Shown here one piece after another: positions 15,181 to 21,776 of a stretch of 22,023 bases of DNA (the first letter of the stretch is position 1; each line of letters opens with the position of its first letter). The notes below the pieces were generated by a model. The model saw nothing but the letters and a program-made list of their open reading frames with translations. It was not told the origin of the DNA and ran no database searches. The translations under genes and the position numbers were made by a program. Origin of the DNA: an uncultured Collinsella sp. (GTDB taxonomy: Bacteria; Actinomycetota; Coriobacteriia; Coriobacteriales; Coriobacteriaceae); the NCBI GenBank assembly GCA_900544725.1, contig UQWK01000034.1, positions 1 to 22,023 of the forward strand, in the 5' to 3' direction.

Positions 15181-15198
15181 AATGGCAACGTTAACATT
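15181..15198. promoter_or_regulatory. LacI-type operator O3b, module 3
   Basis: AATGGCAACGTTAACATT; its reverse complement matches O3a at all but one of 18 bases. The sites are 120 bp apart, which would permit looping by a multimeric repressor. The outer AATG...CATT is shared with module 1 operators, so some cross-binding is conceivable. Confidence 0.75.
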
Positions 15199-15230
15199 TG
15201 GGAGCCAAAAGCCGTTTGGGGAAGCAAAAA

Positions 15231-15265
15231 TGTCGGTGAACGGTAGGTTTTGGGTGGTGAGCGTA
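15231..15265 (+). promoter_or_regulatory. ARCGGT site with degenerate 21-bp partner (module 3)
   Basis: AACGGT at 15239-15244 in the context TGTCGGTGAACGGT, with AGCGTA at 15260-15265, 21 bp downstream, as a degraded second copy. A TATACT hexamer (15285-15290) downstream could be the -10 of the repressor gene; no good -35 is seen. Confidence 0.45.
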
Positions 15266-15356
15266 TGGTGGGGGAGGCGTTGGATATACTTGAAGGCGTT
15301 AAAAATGACTGCGTAGGGTGCCACCAATGGCATCGTCGACATAGAAAGATCGACCT

Positions 15357-16361
15357 ATGGCCGCTGTTAAAAAATCGGTTTCCGTTAAGGATGTGGCGCG
15401 TCTCGCGGGCGTCTCGGAGCAGACAGTCTCGCGTACGGTGCACGATTCGCCCAGCGTGCGCCCCGAGACCAAGGAACGCGTGCGTGCCGCCATGCGCGAG
15501 CTGGGGTATCGCCCCAATTTTGCCGGTCGATCGCTGCGCCGCGGTAAGTTTAAGACCGTCGGCGTCGCCATGTTCAACATTACCGGCACCGGCAATCTCG
15601 ACCGTATGGAGGGCTTTGCCGCCGCGGCCGACAAACATGGCTATGCCATCACCCTCACTAAAGTAGACGGGCATCCGTATACCCTCGAGAGCGCATCGTC
15701 GCGCATGAGCGCACTGCCGGTGGATGGCATGGTTGTGATTATGAACCGCATGCCGGCGGACTTTGGAACCTTCGAGCCGCTGCCCGGCATGCAGACGGTG
15801 CTCGTTACGATGTTGGAGCACCCGCTCTGTTCAACGGTCGATAACGACCAGTTCGATTGTTCGCGCCAGGTGGTCGAGTACTTGCTGGGGCGGGGGCACA
15901 AAACCGTGCACTTTATCTCGTGTCCCGAGCGCTCGCTTTCGGGCATGCGGCGCGAGGAAGGCTGGCGCGAGACATTGCGTGCGCATGGCATTGAGCCCCC
16001 GCAGCTCGTGCGCGGCGATTGGACGGCACAGAGCGGGTATGCTGCCGGTCAGGCTCTGGCGGACGATCCGACCTGTACGGCCATTTATGCCTCCAACGAT
16101 GCCATGGCATATGGCTGCATCCGTGGGCTCGAGTCGCGCGGGAAGCGCGTGCCCCAGGACGTGAGCGTGGTGGGTGTTGATGACAGTCTGGGCGACATCG
16201 TGCCCGATTGTCGCCTGACTACGGTGCGCTTTGACAACAAGCGCGTCGGCATGTGGGCGGTCGACAAGATTGCCGGCGCCGAGGGCGTTGAACCCGGTGT
16301 GGAGCACATGCTGTTTCCGGGCGTGCTCGTCGAGGGCGATACGGTGCGCGATGTACGCTAG
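15357..16361 (+). CDS. LacI-family transcriptional regulator, module 3
   Basis: 334 residues. The helix-turn-helix is VKDVARLAGVSEQTVSRTVHDS, with EQ at the two key recognition positions and an unusual RTVH where the family has RVIN or RVVN. The hinge FAGRSLRRG keeps the intercalating leucine, consistent with the central-CG operators in front of it. The sensor domain resembles that of the other two regulators (MVVIMNRMPADFGTF, GDWTAQSGYAAG, ASNDAMAYGC, VSVVGVDDSLGD). The start has GAAAG at 15346-15350. It is divergent from the module 3 EIICB-lacG operon and its probable repressor. All three regulators are close in length and plan, suggesting duplication of a whole repressor-transporter-hydrolase unit followed by divergence in DNA specificity. 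The inducer is unknown. Confidence 0.9.
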   Translation: MAAVKKSVSVKDVARLAGVSEQTVSRTVHDSPSVRPETKERVRAAMRELGYRPNFAGRSLRRGKFKTVGVAMFNITGTGNLDRMEGFAAAADKHGYAITLTKVDGHPYTLESASSRMSALPVDGMVVIMNRMPADFGTFEPLPGMQTVLVTMLEHPLCSTVDNDQFDCSRQVVEYLLGRGHKTVHFISCPERSLSGMRREEGWRETLRAHGIEPPQLVRGDWTAQSGYAAGQALADDPTCTAIYASNDAMAYGCIRGLESRGKRVPQDVSVVGVDDSLGDIVPDCRLTTVRFDNKRVGMWAVDKIAGAEGVEPGVEHMLFPGVLVEGDTVRDVR

Positions 16362-16420
16362 GGCGCGGATCTGTTTGGGTTGCCGCTAATTGTGTTCGAT
16401 ATTGTTCAAATTGGTTTAAA

Positions 16421-16450
16421 AACCGTTCACGGGCGAAAAGTGACCGTTCA
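16421..16450 (-). promoter_or_regulatory. ARCGGT direct-repeat pair upstream of lacF (inverted orientation)
   Basis: ACCGTT at 16422-16427 and 16443-16448, the reverse complement of AACGGT, exactly 21 bp apart. It lies 125-155 bases upstream of lacF. No central-CG LacI-type operator is visible in this gap (16362-16575), nor a convincing promoter. Confidence 0.55.
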
Positions 16451-16575
16451 TAGCTCGAAATTACGTTTTGCGCTGTTCTTTTTTGTTTGAATGTTATTGT
16501 TTCTGTCATACACAACGCAGCGCGTATGCCCGGACGCGATGCTCTCCATTGGTTCATATGTGAAAGGAACGCAAC

Positions 16576-16914
16576 ATGGCAACCAAAGAAGAAATCTCGA
16601 TGGTTGGATTCGAGATTGTCGCATACGCAGGTGACGCCCAGACCGATCTGCTTGCAGCGCTCGATGCTGCTCGCGAGGGTGACTTTGAGAAGGCCGAGCA
16701 GCTGCACAAGGATGCCAGCGATGCGCTCATCGGTGCCCACGACACGCAGACCAAGCTGCTTTCGCAGGAGGCCGGCGGTGGCGAGATGGAGATGACCTTC
16801 ATCATGGCTCACGCTCAGGATACCCTCATGACCACTATGATCCTGGAGAAGCAGGCCCGCTTTACCATCGATGCCTACAAGCGCATTGCCGAGCTCGAGG
16901 CCAAGCTCGCCTAA
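16576..16914 (+). CDS. lacF: PTS lactose/cellobiose-type EIIA
   Basis: 112 residues, the size of LacF. This soluble protein accepts phosphate from HPr and passes it to the IIB cysteine of lactose-type permeases. The family site is MAHAQDTLMTTMIL: H79 is the likely phospho-histidine (His78 in Staphylococcus LacF) and D82 the nearby metal-binding aspartate of the trimer. The N-terminal helical part (VGFEIVAYAGDAQTDLLAAL) is also typical. AAAGGAA (16563-16569) precedes the ATG, and a strong terminator follows, so it is monocistronic. It is the only IIA in the window, whereas three EIICB proteins lack one. It therefore most likely serves all three, and its own promoter, apart from the modules, fits a shared component. 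Confidence 0.93.
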   Translation: MATKEEISMVGFEIVAYAGDAQTDLLAALDAAREGDFEKAEQLHKDASDALIGAHDTQTKLLSQEAGGGEMEMTFIMAHAQDTLMTTMILEKQARFTIDAYKRIAELEAKLA

Positions 16915-16941
16915 CGAGCCCTCACAACCAAGTCCCCTTCC

Positions 16942-16975
16942 AAAAGCCCTGCCGCTACCCGCGGCAGGGCTTTTT
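16942..16975 (+). terminator. Rho-independent terminator of lacF
   Basis: GCCCTGCCGC (16946-16955) pairs perfectly with GCGGCAGGGC (16961-16970) around TACCC, followed by TTTTT. A-rich bases before the stem extend the pairing with the T-tract. Confidence 0.95.
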
Positions 16976-16994
16976 CTGTCCTCCTCCAAGTTGC

Positions 16995-17092
16995 GGTGAA
17001 ATAGGGACTGAATAGGGGCTGACGGGCGCAAAACAATCCCTATTCTAGTCATTGGGGACGTTCTTAAACGACTAGTCATTGGGGACAGTCTT
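16995..17092. repeat. Repeat-rich intergenic segment, possible REP-like remnant
   Basis: A 15-base direct repeat, CTAGTCATTGGGGAC, occurs at 17045-17059 and 17072-17086 (27-base period). Just before it GAATAGGG (17010-17017) and CCCTATTC (17038-17045) are inverted. A similar phrase, TTAGGGACGTTCCTTTT, appears near 21967. Such sequences resemble the palindromic repeats around IS200-like transposases, but no transposase gene is here. Confidence 0.5.
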
Positions 17093-17179
17093 GGTGCGCT
17101 CCGTTCGTCCTCCCGTTCGATTTTTGCTCGGTGGGTATACTTCCTTTCGCATTAAACGCCGGACTGAGGAGGTATCCAA

Positions 17180-18202
17180 ATGCCGGATAACGGGTCAATA
17201 CAAAAAAGAGACGCGCACGAGATGGCTCATGGGCGTCCTGTCCAGATAACCGAGCACACGACGGTAACAGAGTTGCAGCCCAGCCTGTCCGATGTCGTGT
17301 GCGCAAACAAAAAGCTGCAGATCGGTATCATCGTTGCGCTCGTGGTGCTGGCGTTGCTGTCGGGCTTTGTAGCTCGTCCGTATTTCGCCGATACCAAAAC
17401 TTGGGACTCCACCATCGAGGTTATCGACCAAAAGAAAGGCAACGTTTTGGCGCTCACGGCTTCATGCGTTGCTCTATCTGCGGGCATTACCGCGCTGCCT
17501 GGTGATACGGGAACGCCGGTTGCCGAGCAGCTCGCACAGCTTTCAGGCAACCTTGGTATCGTGCTTGCCGTGCTATACCTAGAGAAATATTTGCTCACGA
17601 TTTTGTGGTCGGTTGGCCTGGGCATCTTAATCCCGTCTGCGTTGGTGCTCTTTGCGGTGTCGCTCGGCATTCACGGGCGCTGGAGCACGAGCGCTGTTCT
17701 GCGCCGTGTGGCGACACGCGTGCTGGTGGTTGCCGTGATCGGCATGGCGCTCGTGCCCGCGAGCGTATGGGTGTCGCAGAAGGTCGATGAAACGTATCGC
17801 GTAAGTATTGAGCAAGCTGAGCAAAAGGCTGCGGACGCAGCCGACACCACGGACAAGTCAGCCGAGACCAGCTCAAAATCGAACAAGAAAAAATCCGAGG
17901 CCACGGAGTCCAAAAACGTGCTCGAGCAGTTGACCGATGGGGCATCGAGCCTTATTACGTCGGTAACCAGTGGTGCCAAGCAGATGACCGACGAGATCGT
18001 GCAGCAGGTGACCGACCTCATCGAAGGCGTCATTGTGATGATCGTGACCTCGTGTGTGATTCCTCTACTGGTGCTCGTGGCGTTCCTATGGCTAGGACAC
18101 GTGCTGCTGGGGATCGATATCTCCGGTCCCGCGAACTATCTGACGGGTCGTTTCTTGAGCGCTCCGTCCAGACATGCCAAGAAGAGCGGGCAGTCTGAGT
18201 AG
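17180..18202 (+). CDS. Unrecognised multi-pass membrane protein
   Basis: 340 residues with a strong ribosome site (GAGGAGGT, 17166-17173). I do not recognise a characterised family. A hydrophilic N-terminus (~1-45) is followed by a membrane segment at ~46-67, a short extracytoplasmic-looking loop (FADTKTWDSTIEVIDQKKGN), and three or four further membrane spans between ~85 and 200. This part includes ALPGDTGTPVAEQLAQLSG and YLEKYLLTI, a pattern I believe recurs in uncharacterised Gram-positive membrane proteins. A charged Ser/Lys/Glu-rich stretch (~205-245), an amphipathic region (~245-285) and a final hydrophobic segment (~282-310) follow. The C-terminus is basic. No transporter or enzyme motif is evident. 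It is single, with its own terminator, between lacF and lacA; a link to sugar uptake is possible only from position. Confidence 0.75.
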   Translation: MPDNGSIQKRDAHEMAHGRPVQITEHTTVTELQPSLSDVVCANKKLQIGIIVALVVLALLSGFVARPYFADTKTWDSTIEVIDQKKGNVLALTASCVALSAGITALPGDTGTPVAEQLAQLSGNLGIVLAVLYLEKYLLTILWSVGLGILIPSALVLFAVSLGIHGRWSTSAVLRRVATRVLVVAVIGMALVPASVWVSQKVDETYRVSIEQAEQKAADAADTTDKSAETSSKSNKKKSEATESKNVLEQLTDGASSLITSVTSGAKQMTDEIVQQVTDLIEGVIVMIVTSCVIPLLVLVAFLWLGHVLLGIDISGPANYLTGRFLSAPSRHAKKSGQSE

Positions 18203-18236
18203 GCGGCAAAGCGATCTTTGGAAGATCAACCGTAAG

Positions 18237-18277
18237 AAGGGCGGCCGAGACACGTTCTCGGCCGCCCTTTTGTTTGT
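18237..18277 (+). terminator. Rho-independent terminator after the membrane protein gene
   Basis: AAGGGCGGCCGAGA (18237-18250) pairs with TCTCGGCCGCCCTT (18256-18269), a perfect 14-bp stem with a 5-base loop, followed by TTGTTTGTT. Confidence 0.94.
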
Positions 18278-18310
18278 TGAACACATGGTCGCTACGTCTG
18301 CGCCGGGCTC

Positions 18311-18342
18311 AAACGGTCGGCAATCAACCGTGAACGGTATTT
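18311..18342 (+). promoter_or_regulatory. ARCGGT direct-repeat pair upstream of lacABXC
   Basis: AACGGT at 18312-18317 and 18333-18338, exactly 21 bp apart. The second lies in ACCGTGAACGGT, itself a small palindrome, followed by ATTTGTTC as in module 2. Confidence 0.6.
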
Positions 18343-18415
18343 GTTCAAAAAAGAACAAAGTTAAACAAATAATGGTTGCACCCGATGTTCGAATGTGTTC
18401 AAATAAACATGAACA
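18341..18415. promoter_or_regulatory. Putative operators and promoter region of the lacABXC operon
   Basis: Two TGTTC palindromes: TTGTTC-N6-GAACAA (18341-18358) and TGTTC-N10-GAACA (18396-18415). Between them TTGCAC (18376-18381) followed after 17 bases by TCAAAT could be a weak promoter. No central-CG site like those of the three modules is seen, so this operon is likely under a different regulator, for example a DeoR-type LacR (inference). It covers most of the gap 18278-18509. Confidence 0.45.
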
Positions 18416-18509
18416 GTGAAGAACCGCACGTTCAGATGCCCGGACCTGAACGCGATTCAACACTTCCAAACAGAAACTACGCACCTGCGTATCTCTCAAG
18501 GAGGATGTC

Positions 18510-18938
18510 ATGAGGGTTGTAATCGCTTCCGATGCCGACGGTATGTCGATGAAGGAGTCCATCAAGGAGATGCTCATCGCCGACGGTCACGAGGTCGTCG
18601 ACTATTCCGAGACCCCTGCCGCGGACTTTGTCGATTCCGCGACCGCCGTTGCCAAGGACCTGCTGGAGCACAAGGATTCCCAGGGCTTCGCATTCGATAA
18701 GTACGGCGTCGGCTCCTATATGGCCGCTGTCAAGATCAAGGGCATGGTCGTCGCCAACATTTCCGACGAGCGTTCCGCTTACATGACCCGCGAGCACAAC
18801 GGCTCGCGCATGGTCACCATGGGCCCGGGCGTTGTGGGCACCGAGGTCGCTAAGAAGATCGCCCGTGAGTTCCTGCGCGCCCAGTACGCCGGCGGCCGTC
18901 ACCAGATCCGTGTCGACATGCTCAACAAGATGGCCTAA
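18510..18938 (+). CDS. lacA: Galactose-6-phosphate isomerase, subunit LacA
   Basis: 142 residues, as for LacA (141). With LacB it converts galactose-6-phosphate to tagatose-6-phosphate in the cytoplasm. It belongs to the RpiB/LacAB family. Conserved stretches are IKGMVVANISDERSAYMTREHN and the C-terminus GGRHQIRVDMLNKM, almost the same as in lactococcal LacA. It lacks the catalytic cysteine of the family: KYGVGSYMAAVKIKG stands where LacB has CGTGIG, as is normal for the A subunit. AAGGAGG (18498-18504) gives a very strong start. First gene of the lacA-lacB-lacX-lacC operon, 63 bases before lacB; unusually it is preceded by none of the LacI-type operators found elsewhere. Confidence 0.95.
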   Translation: MRVVIASDADGMSMKESIKEMLIADGHEVVDYSETPAADFVDSATAVAKDLLEHKDSQGFAFDKYGVGSYMAAVKIKGMVVANISDERSAYMTREHNGSRMVTMGPGVVGTEVAKKIAREFLRAQYAGGRHQIRVDMLNKMA

Positions 18939-19001
18939 CGAGAGCCACCGAGAACTCGAACTTCTACCTCAACTTGTGAATTCAGACGAAAGGACGTTCT
19001 G

Positions 19002-19526
19002 ATGAAGAAGACCATCGCAATCGGTTGCGACCATATCGTTACGGACGAGAAGATCTATCTGGCCGACCGCCTGGAGCAGGCTGGCTACAAGGTGCTCGAC
19101 TGCGGCACCTACAGCCACACCCGTACGCACTATCCCATCTACGGTAAGGCCGTGGGCGAGGCTGTTGCCAGCGGCAAGGCCGACTTTGGCGTGGCCCTGT
19201 GCGGCACCGGCATTGGCATCACCAACGCCGTCAACAAGGTTCCCGGCGCCCGCTGTGCCCTGGTTCGCGACATGACCTCTGCCCTGTATGCCCGTCGCGA
19301 GCTCAACGCCAACATCGTGGGCTTTGGCGGCAAGATCACCGGCGAGTTCCTGATGGCCGATATCATGCTTGCCTTCCTGGAGGAGCCCTACGAGAAGACC
19401 CCCGAGCACGATGCCCTGATCGCCAAGATCGATGCCTGCAATAAGGCCGACGCCGAGGCTCAGGCTGACCCGCACTTCTTTGACGAGTTCCTCGAGAAGT
19501 GGGACCGCGGCGAATACCACGACTAA
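19002..19526 (+). CDS. lacB: Galactose-6-phosphate isomerase, subunit LacB
   Basis: 174 residues (LacB is about 171). Partner of LacA in the isomerisation of galactose-6-phosphate to tagatose-6-phosphate; it contributes the catalytic residues of the heteromer. The RpiB-type catalytic cysteine is C67 in ALCGTGIGITNAVNKVPG. GCDHIVTDEK at the N-terminus and FFDEFLEKWDRGEYHD at the C-terminus match lactococcal LacB closely. AAAGGA lies 9-14 bases before the ATG. Four bases after the stop begins a structured repeat, and the 378-base gap to lacX holds that element and nothing else recognisable; lacX and lacC are probably still read from the lacA promoter. Confidence 0.96.
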   Translation: MKKTIAIGCDHIVTDEKIYLADRLEQAGYKVLDCGTYSHTRTHYPIYGKAVGEAVASGKADFGVALCGTGIGITNAVNKVPGARCALVRDMTSALYARRELNANIVGFGGKITGEFLMADIMLAFLEEPYEKTPEHDALIAKIDACNKADAEAQADPHFFDEFLEKWDRGEYHD

Positions 19527-19530
19527 GGAG

Positions 19531-19667
19531 GTTACGCGGTTTTACCAAACCGCGTAACGGGTCGACGCTGCGCGCCGCCCAGGCACCCCATCTCGCCGCT
19601 CAAACCGTCGCTCGCGTACATGAAGTACGCGTCGCTCCTCTTTCGCGGCGACCTGGGGCACCTGAGC
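19531..19667 (+). repeat. Composite stem-loop element after lacB
   Basis: Three parts in order: a perfect 12-bp hairpin, GTTACGCGGTTT / AAACCGCGTAAC with loop TACC (19531-19558); a linker TCGACGCTGCGCG (19562-19574); and a long imperfect hairpin with arms 19577-19619 and 19625-19667 around ATGAA, including GCGTAC/GTACGC next to the loop and near-complementary outer arms. A second copy of the same design follows lacC. There is no U-tract, so it is not an intrinsic terminator. Bases 19690-19890 after it show nothing further. Confidence 0.75.
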
Positions 19668-19904
19668 GCCGCTCGCTGACGTTTGAGTGACCTGTGAGAT
19701 CGCCCCTGTTGTTGCGAAGTGTTCTGGTACGGCGAGCTGCTCCGATAACACGTTTGCTTGCTTGGCTTGAGTGCTTCGCTCTTGGCGGTACCCGGCATTC
19801 TGCAGCTTTTCAATTGACGGCTCGCGTTTCTGTGAGGGGGCGCGGGCCGGTTTTCTATCAGCCCTATTGACTTGGCGGGCTGTCGTAAGAAAGGGAAGGC
19901 TCCT

Positions 19905-20786
19905 ATGGAGTTTGTTCTTGATAACGGTTCTATCCGCGTAGCACTGAGCACGGCTGGCGGGTCGTTTACTTCTATTACGGCCAACGGCCGTGAGTACCTG
20001 TGACAGGGCGACCCGGCGGTGTGGTCGGGCCAGGCACCCATTTGTTTCCCGATCTGCGGCGGCATTCGTGACGGTCGCGCAATGACCATGGGCGGCCGCG
20101 AGGTCAAGCTCGCCCGCCACGGCTTTGCTCGCAAGCAGGAGTGGAAGCTCGAGGAGCAGAGCGACAACATGGTTGTGCTGAGCTTAAGCTCTGCCGACCA
20201 TGCCGAGTTGCTCGAGCAGTACCCGTATCCGTTTAAGATCGTTGCTCGTTACACGATCGATGCGGAGAAGGTGGCCGTGTCGTACGAGGTGACCAATGAG
20301 GGCACCGAGGACATGCCGTTCTTTGTGGGCGGTCACCCTGGCTTTAAGTGCCCGCTTGACGAGGGCGAGTCCTACGACGACTACGAGCTCCGTTTTGAGC
20401 AGCGCGAGGCCGCCGAGCTCTGTACTGCCGTTCCCTCGACGGGCCTGATTGATGTTGAGCATCGCAGCAAGAACCCGATGGTTGGCCATGACCTGCCGCT
20501 GACCCACGAACTCTTTGACTTCGCAGAGACCATCTTTGACGTGCTCGAGAGCCACGTGGTTACGCTTACCAAGAAAACCGAGGACAAGGGCGTGCGCCTG
20601 ACGTTCCCCGATATGCCATACCTGATTGTGTGGAGCAAGCCCGAGGGCGACTTTGTGGCCGTGGAACCGTGGGGCGGCCTGTCCACCTGCTCCGACGAGG
20701 ACGATATTCTGGAGCACAAGCGCGGCTGCCTGGTGGCCAAGCCGGGAGAGACCGTCACCCGCGGCTTTGAGATCGAGATCCTTTAA
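19905..20786 (+). pseudogene. lacX: LacX-type aldose 1-epimerase, interrupted by an in-frame TGA
   Basis: The reading frame starts at ATG 19905 after AAGAAAGGGAAGG and runs to TAA 20784-20786, 293 codons, the length of LacX (about 297), but codon 33 (20001-20003) is TGA. The text reads NGREYL-stop-QGDPAVW where the family has EYLWQGDP, so one G-to-A change of TGG explains it. Both sides are otherwise intact and in frame. The mutarotase features remain: histidines in HGFAR (residue 72) and VGGHPGF (residue 144) and a C-terminal VEPWGG. The role would be anomer interconversion of galactose or its phosphate in the lac operon. The likely product is a 32-residue peptide, with possible internal initiation at GTG 20019 giving a 255-residue protein without the N-terminal strands. 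UGA readthrough or a sequencing error cannot be excluded. Confidence 0.85.
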
Positions 20787-20839
20787 CGAGTTATCGTATG
20801 TTTGGGGCGGGTCATGCCGCCCCGGAACAGGAGTTCAAT

Positions 20840-21775
20840 ATGATTCTGACCGTTACCATGAACCCGTCGATCGATACGCGCTATCAACTCGACAAGCTGA
20901 TCATCGACGACGTTAACCGCGTGACGCCCGAAAAGACCGCTGGCGGTAAGGGCCTCAACGTGAGCCGTGTGCTGCTGCAGCTGGGCGACGACGTGCTCGC
21001 GACCGGCCTGCTCGGCGGCCACATGGGTGCCTATATGGCTGAGCTTATGGATGCCGACGGCGTCAAGAACGACTTTGTGCCCATCGCCGGTGAGACGCGC
21101 ATTTGCCTGAATATCCTGCACGAGGGCAATCAGACCGAGCTTTTGGAGAGCGGTCCGCAGATCGCCCCGGCCGAGCTCGAGGCCTTTACGGCCAAGTTTG
21201 CCGAGCTTGCAGCGAAGGCGGACGTTGTGACGCTTTCGGGCTCGCTGCCGCGTGGGGTCGATGCCGGCTACTATGCCGAGCTCGTCAAGATCGCCGAGGA
21301 GGCGGGCGCCAAGGTGCTGCTCGACACCTCGGGTGCATCGCTGGAGGCCGCGCTGGAGTCCGACGCTAAGCCTGAGCTCGTAAAGCCCAACCTGACCGAG
21401 ATTAACGGCCTGCTGGGTACGTCCTTTACGACCGATGATGTCGATGCCCTGCGCGAGGCGCTTGCCGCCGATGACCGCTTTGCCGGTATTCCCTGGGTTG
21501 TCGTCTCGATGGGCGCTGCCGGTTCGGTGGGCTTCCATGAGGGCCGCGCGTTCCGCGCCAAGACGCCCGCGATTGCGGCTGTGAACGCGACGGGTTCCGG
21601 TGACTCGACCATCGCCGGCTTTGCGCATGCCATTGCTGCTGGTGCCGACGATGTCACGGTGCTCAAGACCGCCAATACCTGCGGCAAGCTCAACGCCATG
21701 GATCCCAAGACCGGCCATCTGGTCATGGACCGCTGGGACGAGATCTTCAACAACGTTGAAGTTACGGAGCTTTAA
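20840..21775 (+). CDS. lacC: Tagatose-6-phosphate kinase
   Basis: 311 residues (LacC is 310), a PfkB/ribokinase-family enzyme that phosphorylates tagatose-6-phosphate at C1 to the 1,6-bisphosphate. It opens MILTVTMNPSIDTRYQL as in LacC/FruK, has the substrate-site motif GGKGLN (35-40), KPNLTEIN in the middle, and the ATP/catalytic signature NATGSGDSTIAGF with base D255. ACAGGAG (20827-20833) fixes the start at 20840; an earlier in-frame start at 20798 is not supported. It follows lacX by 53 bases and is the last gene of the operon here. The aldolase lacD, its usual partner, is not in the window. The stop is followed after one base by a structured repeat. Confidence 0.95.
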   Translation: MILTVTMNPSIDTRYQLDKLIIDDVNRVTPEKTAGGKGLNVSRVLLQLGDDVLATGLLGGHMGAYMAELMDADGVKNDFVPIAGETRICLNILHEGNQTELLESGPQIAPAELEAFTAKFAELAAKADVVTLSGSLPRGVDAGYYAELVKIAEEAGAKVLLDTSGASLEAALESDAKPELVKPNLTEINGLLGTSFTTDDVDALREALAADDRFAGIPWVVVSMGAAGSVGFHEGRAFRAKTPAIAAVNATGSGDSTIAGFAHAIAAGADDVTVLKTANTCGKLNAMDPKTGHLVMDRWDEIFNNVEVTEL

Positions 21776-21776
21776 A

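Noticed and set aside
19531..19558. GTTACGC...GCGTAAC hairpin as an integron attC site
   Set aside because: The core does not match GTTRRRY / RYYYAAC, the stem is perfect rather than bulged, and there is no integrase or cassette structure.
19905..20786. Selenocysteine at the lacX TGA
   Set aside because: The position is tryptophan in the family, not cysteine, and no obvious selenocysteine insertion hairpin was recognised just after it.
20798..20839. Upstream start of lacC at 20798
   Set aside because: The added 14 residues do not fit the family start MILTVTxNP, and the ribosome site ACAGGAG lies inside that stretch, directly before ATG 20840.
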